A stretch of 64,000 nt of DNA. It comes from Patescibacteria group bacterium. Lineage in GTDB: Bacteria; Patescibacteriota; Microgenomatia; UBA1406; GWC2-37-13. The translations under genes were made by a program, and so were the position numbers. Shown here one piece after another: positions 7,657 through 17,485 of this stretch. The DNA lies in NCBI GenBank assembly GCA_026004455.1, contig BPJE01000002.1, positions 131,207 through 195,206 of the forward strand, written 5' to 3'. Below the pieces are notes generated by a model. That model ran no database searches, was not told where the DNA came from, and worked only from the letters and a program-made list of their open reading frames with translations. Every line of letters begins with the position of its first letter. Position 1 is the stretch's first letter.

Positions 7657-8559
7657 AAAAACATAATTAATCAAAAACAACCATTAGTTTCTGTAATTAT
7701 GCCGGTTTATAATGCTGGCGATTTTTTACTGGAAGCAATTGAATCAATTTTAAATCAAACATACAAAAATTTTGAGTTTATAATAGTTGATGATGCCTCG
7801 ACTGATAACTCTTGGAAAATCTTGAAAAAATTTAAAAAAAAAGATAAAAGAATAAAGATTTATAGGCTAAAAGAAAACGTTGGCGTCTCCAAAACAGTAA
7901 AATATGCCATAAAAAAAGCAAAAGGAAAATTTTTGGCGAGGATGGACGCTGATGATGTTACTTCTCCGCAAAGACTAGAAAAAGAGTTAAATTATCTTTT
8001 AAAAAATCAGGAGGCAGTCGCTATTGGAACTCAATGCCGTCTTATTAACAAGGAAGGAAAAATTATCGGTAAAAAAATTTTCCCAATTAAATTTGAAGAT
8101 ATTTATAAGTATATTTTTATTTTTATCCCTGTCCAACAACCGACTTTGATGATTAATAGAACTAAATTACCAAAAGATTTTGAATATTATCATGATGGAT
8201 TAAATACAGCTGAAGAGGTTGAACTTATTTTTAAACTTTTTCAATACGGAAAGGTTGAAAATTTAAATAAATTTTTACATTATTACCGAATCCATGATAA
8301 AAACACTTCTTTAAGCAATATTAAAAAAACTTTTTTGATAACTTTTTATTCAAGGTTAAAAGCAATATTTAAATACAACTATAAACCAACTGTTAAAGGA
8401 TTGGTTATCTCTTTTGTTCAAGCTCTAATTGTATTAATTTTGCCATCAACGCTTATTATAAAAATTTATTGGTTTATAAAAAATTTTGATAAATCAAAAT
8501 TATTAGCCAAAAATTTATTTGTCAAACAATCAAAAAAAATTTCACTATTATTTAGGTAA
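7654..8559 (+). CDS. family 2 glycosyltransferase
   Basis: VSVIMPVYNAGDFLLEAIESILNQTYKNFEFIIVDDASTDNSW; ARMDADD. Confidence 0.95.
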   Translation: MKNIINQKQPLVSVIMPVYNAGDFLLEAIESILNQTYKNFEFIIVDDASTDNSWKILKKFKKKDKRIKIYRLKENVGVSKTVKYAIKKAKGKFLARMDADDVTSPQRLEKELNYLLKNQEAVAIGTQCRLINKEGKIIGKKIFPIKFEDIYKYIFIFIPVQQPTLMINRTKLPKDFEYYHDGLNTAEEVELIFKLFQYGKVENLNKFLHYYRIHDKNTSLSNIKKTFLITFYSRLKAIFKYNYKPTVKGLVISFVQALIVLILPSTLIIKIYWFIKNFDKSKLLAKNLFVKQSKKISLLFR

Positions 8560-8666
8560 ATTTTTTGAATTATAAATCATTTAAAATAGCCAAAATTTAT
8601 CTTCAGGTTTTAGAGGAAAAAAAATAAATGATATAATCTTTCTATAATCGATAAAATTAAATCACT

Positions 8667-11600
8667 ATGAAAAAATTTTTTTTTAAATATAAATTTGGGG
8701 TATTTATTTTTATAATTAGTTTTCTTCTTTTACTAACTAACTATAAATCTAACACCTATCTTCTAGGCTGGGATAATCTACAAACTGAGCTTAATCCTCT
8801 ACTTGCGATAAAAAGAGCTTTATTTTCTGTTTGGGAAGAATATCAAAGTTTTGGTCTTTTAGCCGGTATGGCCCATGCGGCTGATTTGCCTCGAGCGATT
8901 TTTATTTTTTTGCTAAGTTTTATTTTGCCACAAAACCTAATCCGCTATTTTTTTCATTTTTTTATGCTTTTTTTAGGGGGAATTGGAGCTTTTAAATTAT
9001 TTCAATTTATAAATAAAACCAAGATTTATCAAAAAAATTCTAAAGAGATGCTGAACCAAGTTCAGCATGACAGTAATTCAAAAAAAAATAGTCATCCTGA
9101 ACTTGATGTGCCTGTCGATTTAAGCATGGTTTCAGGATCTCAAAACAATAATCAAAATAATTCAAATCAAGATTGGTTAAAAAAATTGTTTATTAATGAT
9201 TTTTTCTCGTTTTTAGGCGCTATATTTTATGTTTTAAATCTTGGCACAGTCCAAATATTTTATGTTCCTTTTGAATCTTTTTCTACTTTTTTTGGTTTTT
9301 TACCATGGCTGATTTTAGTATTTTTAAAACTAATATCGAATATCAAATATCAAATATCAAAAAAAGATCTAATTTTATTTTTTCTTATTAACTTTTTAGC
9401 TACTCCTTCCTTTTATACTCAACAACTTTTTGTTGTTTATATTTTAATTTTGGGATTAATAATTCTTGGAAAAATTTTTAATAATTTATATGATTTTTTT
9501 ATTATAAAAAAATACGTTATACGTTATACGTTATACGTTATACTCATTCTTATCATTAACTCTTTTTGGCTTTTACCACAAATTTATTTCGTAAAAACCT
9601 CAAGCAATGTTGTTTATGAATCTAAAACTAACCAACTAGCAACTGAAGATGTTTATTTTCAAAACAAAGAAAAAGGGACTCTAAAATATTTTTTGCGATT
9701 AGAAGGATTTTATTTTGATTTATTTGATAAAAATAATCAACCACTTTTTGCTCCTTGGAAAAATCACTTTCAAATCTTTTGGCCGCTTCAATATTTTTTT
9801 GCTATCTTAATGATTTTAGGATTAATTTATTCTCTCAAAAAAAAAGATCTTACTTTTATTTTTCCATTATCATTTTTAATTATTGTTTTTTTAAACTCTA
9901 CTTGGCCAATCTCAATTATTGATGAAATACTGCGTCAAAATAAGCTTTATAATCAAATTTTTCGCTCGCCTTTTACTAAATTTATAATTCCTTATTCTTT
10001 GATTTATAGTTATTTTTTAATGTTAGGAATCAAATTTTTATTTAATTTTTTAAATTCAAATATAAAACTAAAAAAACACGTTTCACGTTTTACGTTTTAC
10101 GTTATACTTTCACTTATTTTTCTTTACTCTCTCCCCTCTTTTACCGGTAATCTTATTTCATCAGAAATGAAAGTAAAAATTCCCAATGATTATTTTGAAG
10201 TTATTAATTATTTTAAAAATGAAGACAAAAACAAAAGAATTGCTCTTTTTCCAGAATATACTTTTTGGGGTTGGTTTTTTACTCGTTGGGGTTTAAACGG
10301 ATCAGGATTTTTGTGGTATGGTATTGAACAACCTATTGTTTCACGTACCTTTGATGTCTGGAGTGATAAAAGTGAAAGTTATTTTTGGGAAATAAAAACA
10401 GCCGTTGAAGCTGAAGATTTAGAAAGAATTGAGGCAGTCTTGAAAAAATATGACATTGATTATCTTTTAGTTGATTATAGTTTGCTTCCTGTTACTGGCT
10501 CAATGAAAGGCTTAAGTTATGATCGTTTAGAAAATTTGCTTAATAACAGTCAAAAAATTACTCCGGTTAAAAAATGGAAAAATTTAACTTTATTCCAATT
10601 TAAAAAAGATTTTGCCAATAAGAATTTTGTTAATTTAAAAACTAATTTACCTAACATTTGGCCAAAAATTAAGTTAACTGATTTTGATAATGCTTATTTA
10701 GATAACGGCGATTATCAAATTGACCAAAATAGACAGCCTGATATTATATATCCATTTTTAGACTTATCTTCGCAAAACAAAATTCTTCAAAAAAAATGGC
10801 AAATTAAAGAAAATTTAAACAACATTCAAATTCAATATAAAAGCGAGATTAATTTTAATCAATATCTTTTAAATAATTTAAATGAAAATTTTTCGGCAAT
10901 GTTATTTGAAAATGAAAAGTTAATTAGTTATTCAGCCAATTTAAGTTATCAGATTAAAAATAATAATCTAATAATTAGCTTTCCGAAAATTTTACTTACA
11001 AAAATTAATCAAAATGATTTTAAACAAGAAAATTGTTATTTAAAAACTACTTGTTTTTCTTATACTTTTTCCCAATTATCCCAAAAATATAGTTACCTTT
11101 TAAAAATTAAAACCACAAACGCAAAAGGAAGAAGATTATATTTTTATATTTTAGACCAAATAAAAAAACAGGCGTTTTTGGAAGATAGATTAAAAGACGA
11201 TGTTGAATATTATATTTTACCGCCAAAATATCAATATGGTTTAGGTTATTCAATTACTTTTCACCAAAATGATTATGAAAATTTAAAATCGCAAAATTTA
11301 ATTCAAGATGTTGAGCTTTATCTTTTTCCTTATGAAAATCTCAAATTTTTTATTTTTTACTCACCGCAATTCAATCTTTTACAAAATCATGTCAAAAATA
11401 AAAACTTATTTTTACCAGATTTTGAAGCCAAAAAACTTTCTTACTTTTTATATGAAATCCAAATTCCTACTGAACAATCTAATAATTTTAACAATGTAAC
11501 TCTTTACCTCTCTCAATCTTATCATCCAGGGTGGAAAGCGTATGAAATAGAATGTCAAAACTCAAATCTCAAATGTCAAATCTTAAAAATTTTTCCTTTT

Positions 11601-11840
11601 ATTTTTGGCAAAGAAATCAAAAATCACGTCTTAGTCAACAATTGGGCGAACGGATGGGAAATTTCATCTAACATTAAACATCTAACATCTAACACTTTAG
11701 ATTTAGATAAGGAAAATTTAAATATAATTATTATTTTCTGGCCACAGTATTTAGAGTTTTTGGGATTTGGTATTTTGGTTTTAACATTGATTTACATTGG
11801 GTTTTTTTATAAAATAAAAACATATGAAAAAATATCTTAA
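8667..11840 (+). CDS. large multi-TM membrane protein (YfhO-like / GT-C-type glycosyltransferase-like)
   Basis: 1057 aa; GWDNLQTELNPLLAIKRALFSVWEEYQSFGLLAGMAHAADLPR; multiple TMs and large extracytoplasmic C-terminal part. Confidence 0.7.
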   Translation: MKKFFFKYKFGVFIFIISFLLLLTNYKSNTYLLGWDNLQTELNPLLAIKRALFSVWEEYQSFGLLAGMAHAADLPRAIFIFLLSFILPQNLIRYFFHFFMLFLGGIGAFKLFQFINKTKIYQKNSKEMLNQVQHDSNSKKNSHPELDVPVDLSMVSGSQNNNQNNSNQDWLKKLFINDFFSFLGAIFYVLNLGTVQIFYVPFESFSTFFGFLPWLILVFLKLISNIKYQISKKDLILFFLINFLATPSFYTQQLFVVYILILGLIILGKIFNNLYDFFIIKKYVIRYTLYVILILIINSFWLLPQIYFVKTSSNVVYESKTNQLATEDVYFQNKEKGTLKYFLRLEGFYFDLFDKNNQPLFAPWKNHFQIFWPLQYFFAILMILGLIYSLKKKDLTFIFPLSFLIIVFLNSTWPISIIDEILRQNKLYNQIFRSPFTKFIIPYSLIYSYFLMLGIKFLFNFLNSNIKLKKHVSRFTFYVILSLIFLYSLPSFTGNLISSEMKVKIPNDYFEVINYFKNEDKNKRIALFPEYTFWGWFFTRWGLNGSGFLWYGIEQPIVSRTFDVWSDKSESYFWEIKTAVEAEDLERIEAVLKKYDIDYLLVDYSLLPVTGSMKGLSYDRLENLLNNSQKITPVKKWKNLTLFQFKKDFANKNFVNLKTNLPNIWPKIKLTDFDNAYLDNGDYQIDQNRQPDIIYPFLDLSSQNKILQKKWQIKENLNNIQIQYKSEINFNQYLLNNLNENFSAMLFENEKLISYSANLSYQIKNNNLIISFPKILLTKINQNDFKQENCYLKTTCFSYTFSQLSQKYSYLLKIKTTNAKGRRLYFYILDQIKKQAFLEDRLKDDVEYYILPPKYQYGLGYSITFHQNDYENLKSQNLIQDVELYLFPYENLKFFIFYSPQFNLLQNHVKNKNLFLPDFEAKKLSYFLYEIQIPTEQSNNFNNVTLYLSQSYHPGWKAYEIECQNSNLKCQILKIFPFIFGKEIKNHVLVNNWANGWEISSNIKHLTSNTLDLDKENLNIIIIFWPQYLEFLGFGILVLTLIYIGFFYKIKTYEKIS

Positions 11841-12090
11841 TTTTAAAGTCATTATCACTCAAGATGAAGATGGTGTTTTTGTTGCCACTTGTCCAGCTAT
11901 TCCAGGCTGTCATAGCCAAGGATCAACATATGAAGAAGCAGAAAAAAATATCAAAGAGGCAATAAAACTTTGTTTAAAAGTAGCTGAGGAAGACGAAGAA
12001 TATCGAAAATCCATTGACTTTCAAGATATTAACTCTCCTCGATTTATTGGTATAACCAATATACCAATTAATTTTTCAATCTCTTTTTAA
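11824..12090 (+). CDS. hicB: HicB-family antitoxin
   Basis: FKVIITQDEDGVFVATCPAIPGCHSQGSTYEEAEKNIKEAIKLCL. Confidence 0.92.
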   Translation: MKKYLNFKVIITQDEDGVFVATCPAIPGCHSQGSTYEEAEKNIKEAIKLCLKVAEEDEEYRKSIDFQDINSPRFIGITNIPINFSISF

Positions 12091-12313
12091 TGGGTAAACT
12101 ACCAACCATAAAACCAGATAAATTGATAAAGATTTTAAAAAGTTGGGATTTCAAAAAATAAGACAGCAAGGAAGTCATGTATTCTTTAAAAATGCTGATG
12201 GAAGAACAACTGTTATTCCTTTTCATAAAGGAAAAGACATAGGAAGAGGACTTCTTCGAGCTATTATCAATGATTTAAAACTAACTCCTAAAGAATTTGA
12301 AAAATTGTTATAA
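12090..12313 (+). pseudogene. hicA: HicA-family toxin, requires -1 frameshift at T_TTA_AAA (12134-12140)
   Basis: MGKLPTIKPDKLIKILK then, in -1 frame, KLGFQKIRQQGSHVFFKNADGRTTVIPFHKGKDIGRGLLRAIINDLKLTPKEFEKLL*. Confidence 0.85.
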
Positions 12314-12327
12314 AATGACAAAGTGAC

Positions 12328-12360
12328 AAAGGTTCTGTCCTTGATAAGGACAGAACCTTT
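12328..12360. repeat. palindromic repeat P1, left of RelB/RelE-like module
   Basis: AAAGGTTCTGTCCTTGATAAGGACAGAACCTTT. Confidence 0.9.
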
Positions 12361-12421
12361 AAAGGACCGTCCTTAAAATCAAGGTTGACGAAGAAAATCA
12401 ATAGTTTTATAATAACCTCAT

Positions 12422-12658
12422 ATGGCTAACACAATAACTTTAACTCAATCAAGTTATAAAGAGTTGTTAAATCGACTTTCTCGTTTAGAAAAAATGGTCG
12501 CTACTTTATTGGAAAAATTTGAAAAAGAACCAACTTATGGATCAGATGAATGGTGGTATTATTCTATAAAAAAAGGAGAAGAAGATATTAAAAAAGGTAA
12601 TTATAAAGTATTTGATTCTTCTAAAGATTTAAAAAAATACTTAAAATCAAAAATCTAA
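12422..12658 (+). CDS. RelB-like antitoxin
   Basis: Small ORF directly upstream of RelE-like toxin; ITLTQSSYKELLNRLSRLEKMVATLLE. Confidence 0.75.
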   Translation: MANTITLTQSSYKELLNRLSRLEKMVATLLEKFEKEPTYGSDEWWYYSIKKGEEDIKKGNYKVFDSSKDLKKYLKSKI

Positions 12659-12665
12659 TTTTTTT

Positions 12666-12923
12666 ATGAAGATAATCTTGACAAATAAAGCAGAAAAATC
12701 TTTTAACAAATTACCAGCCAATATTAAAAAGAAAGTTTTAAAACAAATTGAACTTCTTGATTTAGATATTAATCATCGATCATTAAGAGTAAAAAAACTT
12801 AAAGGCACTCAATATTTTGAAGCAAGAATAGATTATCATTATCGATTTATATTTAGATTAGAAAAAAATAATCTTTATATCATCGCTTTAGGTCCTCATG
12901 ATGAAGGTTTAGGAAAAAAATAA
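12666..12923 (+). CDS. RelE/ParE-family toxin
   Basis: AEKSFNKLPANIKKKVLKQIELLD...LRVKKLKGTQYFEARIDYHYRFIFRLE. Confidence 0.88.
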   Translation: MKIILTNKAEKSFNKLPANIKKKVLKQIELLDLDINHRSLRVKKLKGTQYFEARIDYHYRFIFRLEKNNLYIIALGPHDEGLGKK

Positions 12924-12954
12924 GGTTCTGTCCTTGATAAGGACAGAAACCTTA
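12922..12954. repeat. palindromic repeat P1, right of RelB/RelE-like module
   Basis: AAGGTTCTGTCCTTGATAAGGACAGAAACCTT. Confidence 0.9.
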
Positions 12955-12965
12955 AAGAACCATCC

Positions 12966-13211
12966 TTAAAGATTTTTCAAAAACTCACTAACATCGACTT
13001 TTAGGGCTTTGGCTAATTTGTTTAAGAATTTTAAAGATGGATTAGCTTTACCCTCCTCGACCTCAGCTAAATAACTTCTGTCAGTGTCGGATAAAGTTGC
13101 TAGTTCATGTTGAGATAAGTTTCTTTTTTTTCGCCATTTAAGGATGTTGTTTCCTAATCTTTTATAGTAGAAATTACCTCGCATACATATGGAGTATGTT
13201 ATAAAAAGCAA
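12966..13211 (-). CDS. XRE-family HTH regulator
   Basis: LRKWRKKRNLSQHELATLSDTDRSYLAEVEEGKANPSLKFLNKLAKAL-type HTH_3 motif. Confidence 0.92.
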   Translation of the reverse strand: MLFITYSICMRGNFYYKRLGNNILKWRKKRNLSQHELATLSDTDRSYLAEVEEGKANPSLKFLNKLAKALKVDVSEFLKNL

Positions 13212-13424
13212 GGTTAATTTTCAGTTGGTTATAACCTACAAAAATATGATTTTGGATTTTTAAAACAAGAAAAAAAATTGAATATACCACATAAAAAAGT
13301 TAAAAGTCAAAATTCAAAAGTTAAAAAATTAACTTGTCATTCCTGGCTTGACCAGGAATCCATAAATAAAATAGATTTCGCATCAAGTGCGGAATGACAA
13401 GTTTGTTTATTTATTATTTTTAAC

Positions 13425-13461
13425 AAGGACAGAACCTTTTGAAAAAAAGGTTCTGTCCTTA
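13425..13461. repeat. palindromic repeat P1
   Basis: AAGGACAGAACCTTTTGAAAAAAAGGTTCTGTCCTT. Confidence 0.9.
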
Positions 13462-13526
13462 ATAATTAGATCAATTAGAAATTAGGTCAATTTAAAAATT
13501 AATCATTATTGTATTATAATTAATCT

Positions 13527-15800
13527 ATGAGCCTAATTTATCTCCAAATCCGCAATCCAAAAGATGACGAGACGCCGATTGAGGCAGCTTCTCAAATCTT
13601 TGCCTCGCTTGTTCCCTATCAATATGTACCTTTATGGAAAAGGTTGATTTTTGGCTGGCCAGCAACATATTCTTTTGAAATCTATCTTATCAACCAAACA
13701 ATTTATTTTTATGTTGTTACTCCTGATGATAAAGTAACTTTAGTAAAAAGTCTTCTCTCCTCCTCTTTTTCTCAAATAAAAATCACCCAAACCACTGATC
13801 CTTTAAATATCGTTTTAAAAGCAAAAAAACTTTCTTTTGGAGAAATGATTCTTTCCTCTGGATTTTATTATCCAATCAAAACTTATCTTGACTTTAAGGA
13901 GGTTGATCCTTTGTCATCACTCATTGGTTTTTTATCTAAACAACCAAGCTATCTTTCATACCTTGTTCAAATTATTTTAACCCAAGCCTCAACCAATTGG
14001 CAGGACCAAACCACCTCATTTGCTAGTCAGATGCACTATGATGCTAACTCCGGCCGCTACACTCAAAATCCTCACAAAATGCTTTTGATGAAAAAAGCCT
14101 CATTTCAAGGTGGAAAAATTGGAATTAGATTATTAGCATCCAGTCATAATCAATCTTTAAATCCTTATCCATTTTTACTTAACCTTGCTAGTACTTTTGG
14201 TTCATTTTCTTTAGGCGAAGGCAATCAATTTAATTTTAAAAAACCTTTGCTTTTTAAAAGCTGGCTTTTTGAAAAAATAAAAAAGCGAAAAATCAACTAT
14301 TTTGAAAAACAAAATCAGATTTTAAATGCTCAAGAACTAGCAACTCTTTGGCATCCACCAGGATATTTGTTATCAGGAATTAAAAACATAGCTTGGGGAA
14401 AAACTTTAAAAGGAGAACCACCGGAAAACTTACCAATTGCTCCTCAAGAAAATATTCAACAATCATCTGTCATGCTGAGCTCGTTTCAGCATCTCAATAA
14501 AAAACCAAATGAGATCCCGAAACCAGTTCGGAATGACATTAATAAAATAAAAGATGACATCCAAAAAATGAAAATGGATGTCAACTTTTTTGCCAAAACT
14601 GAGTTTAAAAATAAAGAACAAATCTTTGGTATTAAAACTGCTGACCGACGAAAACATATCTATATCATCGGGAAAACTGGCGCAGGAAAATCAACTTTAA
14701 TTGCTAATATGGCAATTGATGATATCAGAAAAGACCGTGGTTTAGGCATTATTGACCCTCATGGCGATCTATCAGAGACAATTTTAGACTATATTCCCAA
14801 CCGTCGAGTCAATGATGTTGTTTATCTTGAGCCTTTTGATACTGAGCGACCATTTTCTTTAAATGTTTTAGAGGTGAAAAACAAACAACAAAAAGATTTA
14901 GTTGCCTCAGGAATTGTCTCGATATTTTATAAACTTTACAAAGACTCTTGGGGGCCAAGATTAGAGTATATTTTGCGCAATGTGATTTTGACGCTTCTTG
15001 AGATTCCCAATGCCACTTTAGTTGATGTTTTGTCTCTTCTTGCTCATCAAGATTATCGAAAAAAAGTCATCTCCCAACTTCAAGATCCAGTGTTAAAAGC
15101 CTTTTGGGAAAAAGAGTTTGCTAAAATGCCAGACAGACTTAAAGCTGAAGCGATATCACCAATTCAAAATAAGGTCGGTCAGTTTGTCACTTCAAAAATG
15201 ATAAGAAATATTATCGGTAAGGCTCGATCAACTGTTAATTTACAAGAAATTATGGATCAAGGAAAAATTTTGATTTTAAACTTGTCTCAAGGAAAATTGG
15301 GTGAGGATAATGCTTCTTTGCTTGGCGCAATGATCATCACCCAGATTCAACTGGCAGCAATGAACCGGAGTTTTCAAAAAGAAGAAGAAAGACGTGATTT
15401 TTTCCTTTATGTTGATGAGTTTCAAAACTTTGCTACTTCTTCATTTATCAAAATTTTGTCTGAAGCACGAAAATACCGCCTATCTTTAACTTTGGCTAAC
15501 CAATATATTGATCAGCTTGATGAAACAGTCTCAAAAGCCATCTTTGGCAATGTTGGCACTCTTATCTCTTTTGTTGTTGGCTCTCGTGATGCTTATCATC
15601 TCACTCGTGAATTTAGTCAAATATATACTGAGAACGATCTTGTCTCTTTAGGCAAACACGAAATTGTTTTAAAACTGTCAATTGACAATATGACCTCCCC
15701 ACCTTTCCCCGCCAAAACCCTTCCCCTTCCTTCTCTTAAAAACGAAAACAGGGAGAAAATAATAAGGTTAAGTAAGGAGAGATATGGGAGAAAAGTTTAA
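13527..15800 (+). CDS. VirD4/TraD-like type IV secretion ATPase (helicase HerA/DUF87-like)
   Basis: HIYIIGKTGAGKSTLIANMAIDDI, GLGIIDPHGDLSETIL, YVDEFQNFATSSFIKILSEARKY. Confidence 0.9.
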   Translation: MSLIYLQIRNPKDDETPIEAASQIFASLVPYQYVPLWKRLIFGWPATYSFEIYLINQTIYFYVVTPDDKVTLVKSLLSSSFSQIKITQTTDPLNIVLKAKKLSFGEMILSSGFYYPIKTYLDFKEVDPLSSLIGFLSKQPSYLSYLVQIILTQASTNWQDQTTSFASQMHYDANSGRYTQNPHKMLLMKKASFQGGKIGIRLLASSHNQSLNPYPFLLNLASTFGSFSLGEGNQFNFKKPLLFKSWLFEKIKKRKINYFEKQNQILNAQELATLWHPPGYLLSGIKNIAWGKTLKGEPPENLPIAPQENIQQSSVMLSSFQHLNKKPNEIPKPVRNDINKIKDDIQKMKMDVNFFAKTEFKNKEQIFGIKTADRRKHIYIIGKTGAGKSTLIANMAIDDIRKDRGLGIIDPHGDLSETILDYIPNRRVNDVVYLEPFDTERPFSLNVLEVKNKQQKDLVASGIVSIFYKLYKDSWGPRLEYILRNVILTLLEIPNATLVDVLSLLAHQDYRKKVISQLQDPVLKAFWEKEFAKMPDRLKAEAISPIQNKVGQFVTSKMIRNIIGKARSTVNLQEIMDQGKILILNLSQGKLGEDNASLLGAMIITQIQLAAMNRSFQKEEERRDFFLYVDEFQNFATSSFIKILSEARKYRLSLTLANQYIDQLDETVSKAIFGNVGTLISFVVGSRDAYHLTREFSQIYTENDLVSLGKHEIVLKLSIDNMTSPPFPAKTLPLPSLKNENREKIIRLSKERYGRKV

Positions 15801-15893
15801 CATCTAAAATCTAACTTCCAACACTTAACGTCTAACATTTAACACTTAATATTAAAAAATTCAAAAAATTATCTTTTTTATTTATCCTAATTT

Positions 15894-16131
15894 AACAATC
15901 TAAAATCTATTTGACGATTACAACTATATGACGATCGTCACATAATTTTAATCGCTTTTAATAGATTTAGACTGTTATGATAATTCAAATAAAATTAAAA
16001 GGAATTAAAGAAAAAATTATTGTTTTGATTTAGATTGTTAAAACAACAAAAAATATTTTATTATCATCAAAAAATGATGCGATTTAATAAAAGACTGTCT
16101 TTGCAAAAATTGCAAAGACAGTCTTTAATAA
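15894..16131. repeat. Composite palindromic element E, copy B
   Basis: AACAATCTAAAATCTATTTGACGATTA...TAATCGCTTTTAATAGATTTAGACTGTT around TGACGATCGTCA (15929-15940), then shared ATCATCAAAAAATGATGCGAT and AAAGACTGTCTTTGC...GCAAAGACAGTCTTT. Confidence 0.85.
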
Positions 16132-16137
16132 AATAAC

Positions 16138-16175
16138 AAGGACAGAACCTTTTTTTTCAAAAAGGTTCTGTCCTT
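16138..16175. repeat. palindromic repeat P1
   Basis: AAGGACAGAACCTTTTTTTTCAAAAAGGTTCTGTCCTT. Confidence 0.9.
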
Positions 16176-16382
16176 AATTTGATTATTAATTTATTTAATT
16201 ATTTATTATTGATTAAAAATTTATTATTTGTTTATTTATTATTTTTAAACGTTACACGTTATACGTTATACGTTTTACGTTCCACATTATTAATTAGGTT
16301 AATTAAAAATTAGGTCAATTAGTCATTTTTTGCATCACATGCTATTTGCTATTTTTACCTTCTTATTTTAAAATATATCCTT

Positions 16383-17480
16383 ATGAAATTAAGTATTGGA
16401 ATAGTCGGTTTACCAAATGTTGGAAAAAGTACATTATTTAATGCTTTATTAAAAAAACAAGTTGCTGATGTGGCTAATTATCCTTTTTGTACGATTGAAC
16501 CAAATGTTGGTGTTGTTGAAGTACCAGATGAGAGACTTCCTGTTTTAGGAAAAATTGTTAATACACAAAAAATTATCCCAGCTGTTGTTGAGTTTTATGA
16601 TATTGCTGGTCTTGTAAAAGGTGCATCAGAGGGACAAGGTTTAGGCAATAAATTTTTGTCTCACATCCGCGAAGTCGCAGCCATCGCTCATGTTGTCAGA
16701 TTCTTTGATGATAAAAATGTCGCTCATGTTTCAGACAAAATCAATCCTGCTGATGATATAAAAACGATTGAAACTGAGTTAATTCTAGCAGATTTGCAAT
16801 CTCTTGAAAAAATTAAAAATAAAAAAGCAAAAACTGACTCTGAAAATTTAAAAGTTGAAATCGCTAAAATACTTTCAGAAAAGCTTAATCAAGGAATACC
16901 AGTAATAAATATTCAGTTATCAGATGAAGAAAAACAAGTGATAAAAGAGTTTAATCTTTTAACTGCCAAACCAGTGATCTATGTTTTTAATGTTTCAGAA
17001 AATCAACTAGAAAAAAAGTCTGAAATTGAAGAAAAAATAAAAACTATTTTCAACGATTTACAACTATTTACAACCAATTACAACTATCTTTATTTATCAG
17101 CAAAACTTGAATCAGAAATAGTGATTTTATCAGATGAAGAACAAAAACAATATTTAAAACAATATGGACTTGAAGAATCAGGGCTTAACAGACTGATAAA
17201 ACAAGCCTATAAAACTTTAGGACTAATCTCATTTTTAACAGCTGGTGAAAAAGAAGTTCGCGCTTGGACTATCAAAAAAGGCACTCTTGCTCCCCAAGCT
17301 GCCGGCGTCATTCACTCAGACTTTGAAAAACATTTTATCAAAGCTGATGTTATCCCTTATGAAAAATTTGTTGATGTTGGCGGCTGGATAAATGCTCGAG
17401 AACAAGGCCTAGTTCAAACCGTTGGTAAAGATTATGAGATTAAAGATGGAGATGTTGTTGAGTTTAAAGTTAATATTTAA
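16383..17480 (+). CDS. ychF: redox-regulated ATPase/GTPase YchF
   Basis: MKLSIGIVGLPNVGKSTLFNALLKKQ; EFYDIAGLVKGASEGQGLGNKFLSHIRE; C-terminal TGS region. Confidence 0.96.
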   Translation: MKLSIGIVGLPNVGKSTLFNALLKKQVADVANYPFCTIEPNVGVVEVPDERLPVLGKIVNTQKIIPAVVEFYDIAGLVKGASEGQGLGNKFLSHIREVAAIAHVVRFFDDKNVAHVSDKINPADDIKTIETELILADLQSLEKIKNKKAKTDSENLKVEIAKILSEKLNQGIPVINIQLSDEEKQVIKEFNLLTAKPVIYVFNVSENQLEKKSEIEEKIKTIFNDLQLFTTNYNYLYLSAKLESEIVILSDEEQKQYLKQYGLEESGLNRLIKQAYKTLGLISFLTAGEKEVRAWTIKKGTLAPQAAGVIHSDFEKHFIKADVIPYEKFVDVGGWINAREQGLVQTVGKDYEIKDGDVVEFKVNI

Positions 17481-17485
17481 AAAAT

